Assembly (NCBI RefSeq): GCF_023921805.1
Contig: NZ_CP074197.1
Span: forward strand, 310,001-374,000
Direction of reading: 5' to 3'
DNA length: 64,000 nt
Source of the DNA: Ruminococcus sp. FMBCY1
GTDB taxonomy: Bacteria; Bacillota; Clostridia; Oscillospirales; Acutalibacteraceae
Shown: positions 7,975-16,659 of the stretch, piece by piece
How positions within the stretch are numbered: position 1 is the first letter of the stretch
Layout of the letters: each line of letters starts with the position of its first letter
The notes under the pieces: model-generated
What the model saw: the letters and a program-made list of their open reading frames with translations, nothing else
Told to the model about the DNA's origin: nothing
Database searches by the model: none
Made by a program: the position numbers and the translations under genes

Positions 7975-8541
7975 TTATTTAGAAAAATCCCAATCAAGGA
8001 GTCGGTTACCTTTTACGATAAATGCCTTTTCGGAAATTTTAGCAAGTGGAGTGTCACTGTAGCTGTCGGAATAAAATTCGTGAATTTTTGTGTCACCGAA
8101 CATTTCTCTGTATCGCCTTACTTTTTCTTCACCGTGGCAGTTTATACCGCTGTATTTGCCTGTATGTTCATCAACGACAGATGCCATAAGATAATTTATT
8201 TTGAGAGTTTTGCATATTGGTGCAAGTAAAAATTCTGGGGAGGCGGATATTATTACATCATCTTTTTGTTGTTGATTTTTATAAAACGGCTTGATTTTGT
8301 CAATATTAATATTCCAAAAGTCGTTTATGTCTTTTTGTATGTCGCAGTATTTTAAAAATTTATACATTTTTTCTTTAAACTGCGTTTTTGTGCCAATTTT
8401 AAAAACATAGAATTTAAGAAAAGCACCGATAAGTGAGGGGGCAAGCAATAAAATTTTTTTATGCCTTTTTAGAGAAAAAATATAGAAATCGGCGGTTGAG
8501 TCGCCGTCATATATTGTTTTATCAAAGTCATATACATTCAT
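7975..8541 (-). CDS. HAD-superfamily phosphatase (subfamily IB-like)
   Basis: A 188-residue phosphatase. Motif I is DFDKTIYDGDST (nucleophile Asp6, acid/base Asp8), motif II ISASPEFL, and a C-terminal acidic region YSDSYSDTPL supplies the metal-binding aspartates. The SDSYSD form of motif III and the helical cap between motifs I and II (KRHKKILLLAPSLIGAFLKFYVF) are typical of the phosphoserine-phosphatase-like HAD-IB group, including lipid-phosphate members. The hydrophobic cap suggests a membrane-associated or lipid-like substrate, but this is only a suggestion. It is within the cotJC element and convergent with the 71-residue gene. Confidence 0.8.
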   Translation of the reverse strand: MNVYDFDKTIYDGDSTADFYIFSLKRHKKILLLAPSLIGAFLKFYVFKIGTKTQFKEKMYKFLKYCDIQKDINDFWNINIDKIKPFYKNQQQKDDVIISASPEFLLAPICKTLKINYLMASVVDEHTGKYSGINCHGEEKVRRYREMFGDTKIHEFYSDSYSDTPLAKISEKAFIVKGNRLLDWDFSK

Positions 8542-8665
8542 AAATAAACCTCTTAGTGAATTATTAGCTTTATAAATACTTATATTTTTATATTTTATAA
8601 TTAATTATAGATTTTTGCAATACCCTTGTTCACCTAATAATCACTTATTTTCGGCATACTTACTG

Positions 8666-8699
8666 TTGCTTTTTACCCTGAAATATAGTATAGTATAAT
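8666..8699 (+). promoter_or_regulatory. Probable sigma-A promoter for the DUF5685-DnaJ operon
   Basis: TTGCTT (8666-8671), 17 bases, TATAGT (8689-8694), overlapped by an alternative -10 TATAAT at 8694-8699; the GTG start is 27-32 bp further on. It probably serves the genes from 8.7 to about 12.9 kb. Confidence 0.45.
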
Positions 8700-8725
8700 G
8701 TGAGTAATAATATAGGAGTAATACA

Positions 8726-9616
8726 GTGTTCGGTTATTTACAGATTGAAAAAGAGGAACTTCTTGTAAAAGAGTTTGAAACATATAAGGCTGTTTACTGC
8801 GGACTTTGCAAGCAAATGGGTAAAGATTATTCTTTTTTAACCCGTCTTACATTGAGCTATGACTGTACTTTTTACGCAATGCTTTTGATGTCATTACATT
8901 CTTCGTGCGGCGGTTTTAAGAAAGGCAGATGTACCTGCAATCCTCTTAAAAGATGTAATTTTGCTTACAGCAAAAATGACGATTACCAAAAGGCTGCGGC
9001 TTTTTCAATTATTACCGTTTACTACAAACTTATTGATGATATAAATGACAGCGGATTTTTTAAATCTCTGTTTTCGAGAATGATTAAGCCGTTTTTCTCA
9101 CATCAGAGAAAGAAAGCTAAAAAGCGTTATCCGTGGATTGACGAATATGTGGCTGAAATGATGGAAAGACAGGCTGTTATTGAACAGGATAAAAGCTCTT
9201 CCGTTGATATTTCGGCAGACCCGACAGCCCAAATGCTCGGAAAAATCCTTGCAAAAGACGGTAATGACGAAACCGAGAGCCGAGTTTTATACGAATACGG
9301 ATATAATATAGGCAGATGGATTTATCTTATGGATGCGGCAGACGATATAGAAAAAGACGCTAAGTCATTAAGTTTTAACCCTTTTATACAAGAGGACGGT
9401 TTAACTTTAGACAACAATATTATTTCGCTCACTCTTAATCAGTGCCTTGCAAGGGCATATGATGCGTATAATTTACTTGATATAAACGGTTTTAAGGGGA
9501 TACTTGACAATATGATGCTTAGAGGATTCCCGAAAATTCAGAATAAAATTACAGATAAAACCCAAAAGGACTCGGACAAATCTTTTGAGTCGCAGAAAGG
9601 AAGTAAAGATGAATAA
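8726..9616 (+). CDS. DUF5685-family protein
   Basis: A 296-residue cytoplasmic protein starting at GTG ([20 protein letters not shown]) with AGGAG upstream. It carries [20 protein letters not shown] and [20 protein letters not shown], cysteine-containing motifs I associate with DUF5685, plus further cysteines ([15 protein letters not shown]) that could bind metal. The later part includes [21 protein letters not shown], an Asp-rich helix reminiscent of isoprenoid-synthase-like folds, though no such activity is claimed. The coding end overlaps the dnaJ-like gene by 8 bp, so the two are translationally coupled. Function unknown. Confidence 0.7.
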   Translation: MFGYLQIEKEELLVKEFETYKAVYCGLCKQMGKDYSFLTRLTLSYDCTFYAMLLMSLHSSCGGFKKGRCTCNPLKRCNFAYSKNDDYQKAAAFSIITVYYKLIDDINDSGFFKSLFSRMIKPFFSHQRKKAKKRYPWIDEYVAEMMERQAVIEQDKSSSVDISADPTAQMLGKILAKDGNDETESRVLYEYGYNIGRWIYLMDAADDIEKDAKSLSFNPFIQEDGLTLDNNIISLTLNQCLARAYDAYNLLDINGFKGILDNMMLRGFPKIQNKITDKTQKDSDKSFESQKGSKDE

Positions 9617-10226
9617 TCCTTATGAGGTTCTTGGCGTATCTGAAAATGCCAGCGATGAAGAAATTAAAGCAGCGTACAGAAAGCTTGCCAAAAAATATCA
9701 TCCCGACAATTATGCGGACAGTCCGCTTGCAGATGTTGCCGAACAAAAAATGAAGGAAATCAATGAGGCTTACGATACAATAAATCAATTAAGGCAAAAG
9801 GGCAGAGGCTCTGGTTCAACTTCAAATGCAACCGGCGGATATTCTCACCAATCCACAAGATTTCACGGTGTAAGAATTTATATTCAGCGCAATATGATTA
9901 ACGAGGCCGAACAGATTCTTGATAATACAGAGCAACAGTACCGTGACGCAGAATGGCATTACCTTAAAGGTATGTGTGCATATCGCAAGGGTTGGGCAAA
10001 TCAGGCTTATTCTTACTTTACACAGGCTGTAAATATGGACCCTAACAATCAGGAGTACCGTGCGGCTCTTAATAATATGAATAATCAGAGGGCTTATAAT
10101 TACGGCGGCTACACTCAAGGTACACCAAATACAGGTGACGGTGCTATGTGTGATTACTGCACCACATGTCTTTGTGTAAACTGTCTTACAAACTGTCTTT
10201 GCAACTGTTGCAGAATGGGCTGTTAA
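9609..10226 (+). CDS. J-domain protein with TPR-like repeats and Cys-rich tail
   Basis: A 205-residue co-chaperone-like protein. Residues 1-70 are a J domain ([26 protein letters not shown] containing the essential [13 protein letters not shown]). A Gly/Ser linker leads to a tetratricopeptide-like segment ([32 protein letters not shown]). The C-terminus is a cysteine cluster, [19 protein letters not shown] and CCRMGC, ten cysteines in about 30 residues, probably metal-binding or palmitoylation-like. The ATG at 9609 is preceded by GAAAGGAAG and overlaps the DUF5685 gene. J-domain proteins activate Hsp70; here the partner DUF5685 protein may be the client or adaptor, inferred from gene order. 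Confidence 0.85.
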   Translation: MNNPYEVLGVSENASDEEIKAAYRKLAKKYHPDNYADSPLADVAEQKMKEINEAYDTINQLRQKGRGSGSTSNATGGYSHQSTRFHGVRIYIQRNMINEAEQILDNTEQQYRDAEWHYLKGMCAYRKGWANQAYSYFTQAVNMDPNNQEYRAALNNMNNQRAYNYGGYTQGTPNTGDGAMCDYCTTCLCVNCLTNCLCNCCRMGC

Positions 10227-10227
10227 T

Positions 10228-10794
10228 ATGAAAAAGTCATCTTCAAGTACGTTAAAAACAACCTTTAAAGTTACAATTTCGGGTGTGTTGTCGGCACTTT
10301 CGCTTGTCTTTATGATGCTCACATCATTAGTGCCGCTTGGTACTTTTGCCTTTCCTTGTATGGCAGGAATTGTGCTTATGGTGATTGTAGTCGAAGCAGG
10401 TCATAAGTGGGCGTGGGGCGCATTTATATGTGTTTCACTGCTTTCGCTTTTCCTTGCGGGCGACAAGGAAGCTGTTGTATATTACATTATGTTTTTCGGT
10501 TATTATCCGATAATTAAAGGTGCAATAGAGGGAAAAATAAAAACAAGAGCCGTACAGCTTGTGCTTAAATATGCGGTATTCAATGCAGCGGTAATAGGAG
10601 CATTTTTTATAGCGGCTTTTTTACTTGCCGTGCCTGCAGAGGAATACACTATAGGCGGAATGTATGTACCGTGGATTTTCTTGCTTGCAGGAAATATATT
10701 CTTTACAATTTATGACTTGGCGGCAACAAAACTCGTTACATATTATATAGTTGTACTCAGAAACAAGCTTATAAAACCAAAATACAGAAAATGA
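10228..10794 (+). CDS. Polytopic membrane protein, ECF-substrate-subunit-like
   Basis: A 188-residue integral membrane protein with about five membrane segments (VTISGVLSALSLVFMMLTSL, FAFPCMAGIVLMVIVVEAG, WGAFICVSLLSLFLAG, YAVFNAAVIGAFFIAAFLL, PWIFLLAGNIFFTIYDLA) and a basic C-terminus. The GVLSALSLVFM opening and overall size resemble S components of ECF vitamin transporters, but no ligand motif is identified. It begins one base after the dnaJ-like stop and overlaps a potential upstream start of the next gene, so it belongs to the same operon. Confidence 0.6.
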   Translation: MKKSSSSTLKTTFKVTISGVLSALSLVFMMLTSLVPLGTFAFPCMAGIVLMVIVVEAGHKWAWGAFICVSLLSLFLAGDKEAVVYYIMFFGYYPIIKGAIEGKIKTRAVQLVLKYAVFNAAVIGAFFIAAFLLAVPAEEYTIGGMYVPWIFLLAGNIFFTIYDLAATKLVTYYIVVLRNKLIKPKYRK

Positions 10795-10808
10795 CAGAGG
10801 GTAGTATC

Positions 10809-12908
10809 ATGAGAAAAGTAAGCGCAAAAAAATTAATAGTCCCGATTCTTGCCGCCGTATTGTTGCTTTTTTCACTTCCCGTAAATGCGGCTGAACTTTC
10901 ACAGACAGAGCAGGCTGTGAGCGCAAGTGTGACGGCAGGAGCGTCAGGTTATGTAAATGGTGACGGAGTAAATCTTCGTTCGGGAGCGGGTACAAGCTAC
11001 AGTGTTGTGACTGTTATGGAATACAAAACAGAATTTACCTTTGATGACGGAACTCTGTACAACGGCGAGTGGTACAAAATCACTCTTTCGGACGGTACAA
11101 AGGGATATATTTACTATGAATATGCTGCCGCAAAAGAGGTTACAGATACTCTCGGAACGGGTTACATAAATGCAAGTGATGTAAATATGAGATCGGGTGC
11201 GGGTACAGATTATTCTGTTATTACTACTCTTGATTACGGTACAAAAATTACCGCCGTTTCAAAAAGCGGTAATTGGTATTACATTGAACTTAGCAGCGGT
11301 ACAAGGGGATATGTTTATGCGGATTATGTAACGCTTAATGCCGATGAACCGCAAAAGTCGGGACTTTCAAAGACAAGTCTTAGTATGTACAAAGGAAACT
11401 ACAGCACTTTGTATGTAAACGGCGCAAAAGGTAATGTAAACTTTACTTCATCAAATTCTAATATTGTATCTGTAACTTCGGACGGACTTTTATATGCAAA
11501 AGCTGCGGGTTCGGCAGTTATTACCGCAAGATATGACGGAATATCAGAGAGTTGCTATGTAACGGTTACAAGCGGAAGTTATGTAGGTATTTCCGATTCT
11601 GCGGTTCAAATAAATAAAGATAAATCTGTTTTTCTTACCACAGATTCATATGTAGATTGGAAAACTTCAAATTCAAATGTAGCTACAGTCAGCGACGGTG
11701 TTGTATATGCCAAGAGCGAGGGTACTGCCGTAATTTCGGCAGAAACAAGCTACGGTGCAGGTACCTGTATTGTAACTGTAGAAAAAACTGCGCCTGTTCG
11801 TTTCGTATATGCCACACCTAATTCGGCGCCTCTTAACAGCCTTGTTACTTTGAATGCTATAACCGATAATACAAAGCGTGGTTTGTATTTTACGATATCC
11901 AATGAAAAAGAAAGCTATACGCTTCACGCCGATTCAATAGAGAAAGACGGCGACAATATTATTTGGTCTGCAAAAACTGTGCTTGATACTTCGGGTACAT
12001 GGAACTATACAGCGTATTCGCTCGCAGAGGACGAAAACTATTACAGAACTGTCGAAGATGATGCAGAGGGCGAAGTTTTTGTTACAACTTCAACCGATAC
12101 TACAACTGCGGTTCTCGGTGAACGCCGTGCAAGCGATGAAATAATCTCTCTTATCGCAAATTATGAGGGATTTTTGCCTACGGTAACACCTGACTATATT
12201 ACGGGTGACGCAACATTAGGTTATGGCAAGGTTGTGTGGTCCGGCGAACAATTTTACAATAATCTTTCAAAAACCGAGGCATATGCTTATCTTTGCCAAA
12301 CCGTAAACAGTGGCGGATATACTTCTCGAGTTAATAAGTTTATGATTTCAAATAATGTAAAGTGTAACCAACAGCAGTTCGATGCACTTGTGTGCTTTAC
12401 ATATAATGTAGGAGCATATGCGCTTGACAATGACAGCGATTTGTCGGACACTTTACTTAATACAGCATATCAGCCTGCATTAAAACCGTCTGCAAATGCT
12501 CAAGGCTATGTAAGCGGTGACAGCGTAAATTTGAGAAGCGGAGCGTCAACATCTTATTCTGTTGTATCCCTTATGTCTTACGGTACAACCTTTACTTTCG
12601 TTGACGGCAGTCTTTATAATGATAATTGGTATAAAATTAAATTGAGTGACGGCACGGTGGGATATATTTATTCCGACTATGCCTCTGTAATGTCAGCAAG
12701 CAGAAGTCTTGATAATGTAAGTCAGTCTGCATATGCTAAGAATTTCTTTGCATATCACCATGCGGCAGGCGATTGCTATGAGGGACTTTTATACAGAAGA
12801 GTTGATGAGGCTGAAATATTCTTTTACGGTGATTACATAAGGGACGGTTACGAAAACAAGTACGGTTTCAGTTATACTTGCGCCCGTAACCCGAGCTTTG
12901 GATTGTGA
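10809..12908 (+). CDS. Secreted SH3b/Big-2/GH24 lysozyme-like protein
   Basis: A 699-residue exported protein. Residues 1-28 are a signal peptide (MRKVSAKKLIVPILAAVLLL, then ...PVNAAE). Two bacterial SH3 domains (about 46-107 and 116-177; NLRSGAGTSYSVV, NMRSGAGTDYSVI) bind cell wall; two Big-2 repeats follow (about 185-330; SSNSNIVSVTSDGLLYAKAA). A beta domain leads to a phage-type GH24 lysozyme from residue ~438 (IISLIANYEGFLP with catalytic Glu, TLGYGKVV, FDALVCFTYNVG). The lysozyme fold is interrupted at about 555-630 by a third SH3 domain, then resumes (AKNFFAYHHAAGD, LYRRVDEAEIFFYG). It should cleave peptidoglycan, perhaps in cell-wall remodelling. The ATG at 10809 is chosen because the signal peptide starts there. 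Confidence 0.85.
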   Translation: MRKVSAKKLIVPILAAVLLLFSLPVNAAELSQTEQAVSASVTAGASGYVNGDGVNLRSGAGTSYSVVTVMEYKTEFTFDDGTLYNGEWYKITLSDGTKGYIYYEYAAAKEVTDTLGTGYINASDVNMRSGAGTDYSVITTLDYGTKITAVSKSGNWYYIELSSGTRGYVYADYVTLNADEPQKSGLSKTSLSMYKGNYSTLYVNGAKGNVNFTSSNSNIVSVTSDGLLYAKAAGSAVITARYDGISESCYVTVTSGSYVGISDSAVQINKDKSVFLTTDSYVDWKTSNSNVATVSDGVVYAKSEGTAVISAETSYGAGTCIVTVEKTAPVRFVYATPNSAPLNSLVTLNAITDNTKRGLYFTISNEKESYTLHADSIEKDGDNIIWSAKTVLDTSGTWNYTAYSLAEDENYYRTVEDDAEGEVFVTTSTDTTTAVLGERRASDEIISLIANYEGFLPTVTPDYITGDATLGYGKVVWSGEQFYNNLSKTEAYAYLCQTVNSGGYTSRVNKFMISNNVKCNQQQFDALVCFTYNVGAYALDNDSDLSDTLLNTAYQPALKPSANAQGYVSGDSVNLRSGASTSYSVVSLMSYGTTFTFVDGSLYNDNWYKIKLSDGTVGYIYSDYASVMSASRSLDNVSQSAYAKNFFAYHHAAGDCYEGLLYRRVDEAEIFFYGDYIRDGYENKYGFSYTCARNPSFGL

Positions 12909-12951
12909 TAAATATTTAATTGGTATTACTTATTTGAAAGGGAGTATTATA

Positions 12952-13752
12952 ATGAAGAAAATCGGTTTTATTGGTGCAGGAAATATGGCAACTGCAATTA
13001 TCGGCAGTCTTATGGGACAGAATGACGGCAAGGCTGATTTTATTAATGTTTTTGACCTTGACAAGGAAAAATGTGATATTATGAGCAAAAAAGGCATTAA
13101 TATTAAAAAATCCGCCGCTGATGTTATGCTTGAAAGCGACATTACCGTTCTCGCTGTTAAGCCGCAGAATTATCCCGAAGTGCTTGAGGCATTAAAGTCA
13201 CAGGTAACAGCTGACAAAGTTTTTGTTTCAATTGCGGCAGGTATTTCTATTGCATATGTGCAGAATCTTCTTGATTGTAAATGCCCTGTAGTAAGAGTTA
13301 TGCCGAATACTCCGCTTTTGCTCGGCAAGGGTGCGTCTGCACTTTGCCCGTCAGATAATATCTCTGAAGAAGACAAACAGATTGTTTATAATATGTTTGC
13401 GGGCAGCGGTGTTTGTGAATATATTGCAGAAGAGCATATGAACGAGATTATATCTGTAAACGGAAGCAGCCCGGCATATATTTATCTCTTTGCAAAAGCA
13501 ATGGCAGATTATGCTCAAGAATGCGGCATTGATTATGACAAGGCAATGAATCTTATTTGTGCAACTCTTGAGGGTTCGGCTAAAATGCTTAAAGAGAGCG
13601 GCGACAGTGTTGATACACTCATTGAAAAAGTAAGTTCAAAGGGCGGTACTACCATTGCTGCTCTTGATGCAATGAAAGACCTCGGCTTTTATGATGCCGT
13701 TAAAAAAGGTATGGCTGCCTGCACAAAGAGGGCAGAAGAGCTCGGTAAGTAG
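12952..13752 (+). CDS. proC: Pyrroline-5-carboxylate reductase
   Basis: A 266-residue enzyme making L-proline from pyrroline-5-carboxylate with NAD(P)H, the last step of proline synthesis. The N-terminal Rossmann fold shows IGFIGAGNMATAIIGSL; VAVKP-like LAVKPQNYPEVL and VRVMPNTPLLLGKG follow. The C-terminal dimerisation domain has the family signature with NGSSPAYIYLF and later SKGGTTIAALDAM. The ATG at 12952 follows GAAAGGGAG; the longer upstream frame overlaps the lysozyme gene. It is an ordinary biosynthetic gene, unexpected inside a putative developmental element. Confidence 0.95.
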   Translation: MKKIGFIGAGNMATAIIGSLMGQNDGKADFINVFDLDKEKCDIMSKKGINIKKSAADVMLESDITVLAVKPQNYPEVLEALKSQVTADKVFVSIAAGISIAYVQNLLDCKCPVVRVMPNTPLLLGKGASALCPSDNISEEDKQIVYNMFAGSGVCEYIAEEHMNEIISVNGSSPAYIYLFAKAMADYAQECGIDYDKAMNLICATLEGSAKMLKESGDSVDTLIEKVSSKGGTTIAALDAMKDLGFYDAVKKGMAACTKRAEELGK

Positions 13753-13834
13753 TAATTACATTAATAGATAATTAGCATACAAGCAAAATATTCCGCATAT
13801 TTTTATTAAGGATAATTATATGGAGGAATGTTTT

Positions 13835-14509
13835 GTGAAAGGCTTTATATTTTCGATAAAAGAAAAAACAGATTTAATCAGAACAGGCAGATTTTCTCTG
13901 ACAACACAAGATATAAAATATTACATAAAGAGATACGGAATTTATATATTGTTTATTTCAATGTTGATTGTCGGACTTGCCTGCGGAACTGTGTATGCAA
14001 TGTCTGCCGACAAGGAAATGCTTGCTTCTCTTGATTTTTTGTTTTTTACAAATCTTGACGCACGGCTTTCACAAAATGTAATTAACACATTTTGTGCCTG
14101 CTTTGCATCTGATTTTATATTTTTGTTCGCAGTATTTTTACTCGGATTAACCCCTTGGGGAATCCCCGTACTGCCTTTTATTGTGTTTTTAAAGGGCTTC
14201 GGTACGGGAATTACTGCCGGATATTTGTTTTCGGTTCATTCGTTAAAAGGTATAGTTTTTTATCTTTTTGTACTGTTGCCCGGAACATTTTTATTTTGTC
14301 TGGCACTTATTTTATTTTCTTCCGCCGCTTTTACCGCATCGGGAAATATGTTTTGGCAGATTATAGCGGATAAAAAAATGGGCGGATCTTCGCACAGGTA
14401 TATATCGGACTTTCTTTCAAGGGGAGTGAGTTGCCTTATACTCGCTTTTCTTTCTGCCGTGCTTGACGCTGCATTATGGGGAGTTTTTGCGGGGAATTTT
14501 AATTTTTAA
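13835..14509 (+). CDS. SpoIIM-family membrane protein
   Basis: A 224-residue protein with five or so membrane segments, resembling stage II sporulation protein M, which with SpoIID and SpoIIP forms the peptidoglycan-remodelling complex driving engulfment. Family features are the first segment (YGIYILFISMLIVGLACGTVY), FLLGLTPWGIPVLPFIVFLK followed by GFGTGITAGYL, and a segment with LFVLLPGTFLFCLALILFSS. The start is taken at GTG 13835, eight to nine bases after GGAGG; the ATG at 13820 would overlap that site. Broader SpoIIM-family proteins occur outside sporulation, so the specific role is unproven. Confidence 0.75.
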   Translation: MKGFIFSIKEKTDLIRTGRFSLTTQDIKYYIKRYGIYILFISMLIVGLACGTVYAMSADKEMLASLDFLFFTNLDARLSQNVINTFCACFASDFIFLFAVFLLGLTPWGIPVLPFIVFLKGFGTGITAGYLFSVHSLKGIVFYLFVLLPGTFLFCLALILFSSAAFTASGNMFWQIIADKKMGGSSHRYISDFLSRGVSCLILAFLSAVLDAALWGVFAGNFNF

Positions 14510-14526
14510 CCTATGGAGGTCGAACA

Positions 14527-15534
14527 ATGGCAGGGAAAAAAGCAAAGTTCGCTTTGACTGATTTTTTCAACAACCTATTTAATAATTTCGGTAAAATAGT
14601 TTTTACAAACCTATTGTTTGCCGTACCGCTTGCGGTGTTGGTTACGGCTTTTTATTTTCTTGACAGTGCATTAAAACTTAACGGATATTTTATTCTTATG
14701 CTTTCGATTATTCCGCTTTCACCTTTTTTTGCAGGCGTAACCCTTGTTACCTCAAGACTTGCAAGAGGAAAAGAAAATGTGGATGTTTTCAAAACATTTA
14801 TTGAGGGCATAAAAAACAATTGGAAAAGATTTTTAATTCACGGTGTAATTACATACTTTGCGGTTATATTCAGTTATTTTTCAATAAGGCTGTACAGCGC
14901 ATTAATTTCACAGCCGAATGCAGACTCGTTTTTCCTTGTAATGCTCTATGTTTGCCTGATAATTTCAATTATTATTGCAGTTGCATTTCTTTTTATTTTC
15001 TTTTATGTACCGTCAATGACAGTTACATTTGATTTGTCACTTAAAAATATTTATAAAAACAGTGCGCTTATGTCATTCGGTGAGTTAAAGCATAATATTA
15101 TTGCAACATTCGGTCTTTTTATAATTGTGCTTTTTTGCGCTACAATTCTTATTTTTGTAGGCAATACAGACAGCAGTATTGCGCTTATAATTACAACCGC
15201 AATTCTTATGTTTGTACTTGTGCCTGCGCTTGCTTCTTATGTTATAAATGCCTCGGTTTATCCCGGAATGTATAACCTTATGACAGAAAAAGAAAAACGC
15301 TCTAAAAAAATTGATAAGAAAATGGACAACAGAAGAAAAGGTCAGTTTATTGACGAGGAAGATGAGGAAAACAATATAGCCGAGGAATTTCTTGACCTTG
15401 ATGTCGAAGAGAATAAAGACGGCGATGAATATATTTTCTATAACGGAAAAATGGTTAAGCGAAGTGTAATTATTAAGATGAAAAAGGAAAGAGAGAAAGC
15501 AGAGGGGAAATCTGATGAAAGCAAAACACGCTGA
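14527..15534 (+). CDS. YesL/DUF624-like membrane protein with charged cytoplasmic tail
   Basis: A 335-residue protein with six predicted membrane segments in residues 20-250, for example IVFTNLLFAVPLAVLVTAFY and FLIHGVITYFAVIFSYFSIR, and the conserved FIEGIKNNWKRF amphipathic stretch. The layout (short helix, paired hydrophobic segments, a 'NNWKRF' type loop) resembles the YesL/DUF624 family. The last ~85 residues are hydrophilic, Lys- then Glu/Asp-rich (DEEDEENNIAEEFLDLDVEE), and probably cytoplasmic. GGAGG precedes the ATG; the end overlaps the next gene by 20 bp, so the 13.8-16.7 kb genes are one operon. Function unknown. Confidence 0.55.
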   Translation: MAGKKAKFALTDFFNNLFNNFGKIVFTNLLFAVPLAVLVTAFYFLDSALKLNGYFILMLSIIPLSPFFAGVTLVTSRLARGKENVDVFKTFIEGIKNNWKRFLIHGVITYFAVIFSYFSIRLYSALISQPNADSFFLVMLYVCLIISIIIAVAFLFIFFYVPSMTVTFDLSLKNIYKNSALMSFGELKHNIIATFGLFIIVLFCATILIFVGNTDSSIALIITTAILMFVLVPALASYVINASVYPGMYNLMTEKEKRSKKIDKKMDNRRKGQFIDEEDEENNIAEEFLDLDVEENKDGDEYIFYNGKMVKRSVIIKMKKEREKAEGKSDESKTR

Positions 15535-16168
15535 AAAACGACCTAAAATAACAATAAGTCTGTGGCTTTTTATTGCTATAATTGCGTTTTTGGTGCTTTT
15601 GATTATCGGTATTACTTTTTATTCGGTACAGCGAGAACTTAATTCCGATAATAAAAACAATAACACAACGATTGCTGCAACAGAACAGATGACGGCAGCA
15701 GAAACCACACAGGCTGTTACAGAAGAAACAACCGAGCAGTCGATACAGAAAACTACAGAGGAAAGCACTGAAAAGGAAGAAGCTGCTGTTGAGCCGACCA
15801 CACAGGCAATTGTAGTAAGCGGTGCAGAGAGTGCGGACAAAAATCTGAATTTTGACGCAGAGATGTATCCGTATAAGGCTTTTGACAATGTAGGCAAGCG
15901 TGATGCATCTGTAAAAGAAGTTTTCGGCTCGGTATATGGCGGAGAGGGAATTACCTTTGATAAAAACGGACTCTTTTCCGATAATATAACCCAGTCGGAG
16001 TATAACTATGGTGCATATACCGTAACTGACGGCGTAATTAATATGACATACTCAAATGACAAAAATAAATCTGCGGAAATTATCTCGTACAAAGGCAATG
16101 TTCCAAGCGAAATAAAGATTGATTATGTCGGATATGATGTTTATTTTAAAATTGGAAGTGCAAATTAA
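15515..16168 (+). CDS. Membrane-anchored exported protein with Thr/Glu-rich stalk
   Basis: A 217-residue protein: a basic N-terminus, one membrane segment (ISLWLFIAIIAFLVLLIIGI), a Thr/Glu/Ala-rich linker at about 45-100 (TTQAVTEETTEQSIQKTTEE), then a C-terminal globular domain of about 105 residues (YPYKAFDNVGKRDASVKEVF...). The topology implies an extracellular domain on a flexible stalk. GAGGGG lies before the ATG, which overlaps the preceding gene; the stop overlaps the next start (TAATG). No enzymatic motif is seen. The C-terminal YVGYDVYFKIG resembles the YEDYEVYFTLN end of the next protein, suggesting a shared domain. Confidence 0.6.
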   Translation: MKAKHAEKRPKITISLWLFIAIIAFLVLLIIGITFYSVQRELNSDNKNNNTTIAATEQMTAAETTQAVTEETTEQSIQKTTEESTEKEEAAVEPTTQAIVVSGAESADKNLNFDAEMYPYKAFDNVGKRDASVKEVFGSVYGGEGITFDKNGLFSDNITQSEYNYGAYTVTDGVINMTYSNDKNKSAEIISYKGNVPSEIKIDYVGYDVYFKIGSAN

Positions 16169-16659
16169 TGAGCAAAAGCAAAAAGAATAAAAAAAGAAAC
16201 AAAGTAAATCATACCGATAATAAAAATAAATTTAACCGTAAAAAGGCAATTACAGTCACTGTTGTTCTGCTTGTAATTGTCGTAGCGGTAGTAGCTTTGA
16301 TTTTTACAATGCATAATAAAGCGAATGATATTGTCGGTACAGATTGGGTATCATCGAGTGCTGTAAATGCAAGCGGCGATGAAGTGGAAATGGCAGAGGT
16401 TTATAATACAAACTATACTTCGTATCAAGGCTCGCTTTCATTTAAGGATGACGGTACTTTTTCGCTTTGGCTCACACCCGGCACATCAGAGGACGGTACG
16501 CACTCTGGAAAGTATACTGTAAACGGCGATACAATTACCGCCGCTTTTGATGACGGAGAAACTACAACAAGTTTTTATATTCACCGTAACGGTGATAAAA
16601 TTGAATCAATTTCATTGAATTATGAAGATTACGAAGTTTATTTCACTTTAAATAATTAA
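16168..16659 (+). CDS. Membrane-anchored exported beta-domain protein
   Basis: A 163-residue protein with a Lys/Asn-rich cytoplasmic start (MSKSKKNKKRNKVNHTDNKN), one membrane segment (ITVTVVLLVIVVAVVALIF) and an extracellular domain built of short strands (GTDWVSS, GSLSFKDDGTFSLWL, GKYTVNGDTITAAFDDGE). That pattern is typical of lipocalin-like DUF5640-type small secreted domains. Its ATG overlaps the stop of the preceding gene, implying coupled translation and possibly a functional pair. It is the last gene before a terminator at the element's right end. Confidence 0.6.
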   Translation: MSKSKKNKKRNKVNHTDNKNKFNRKKAITVTVVLLVIVVAVVALIFTMHNKANDIVGTDWVSSSAVNASGDEVEMAEVYNTNYTSYQGSLSFKDDGTFSLWLTPGTSEDGTHSGKYTVNGDTITAAFDDGETTTSFYIHRNGDKIESISLNYEDYEVYFTLNN

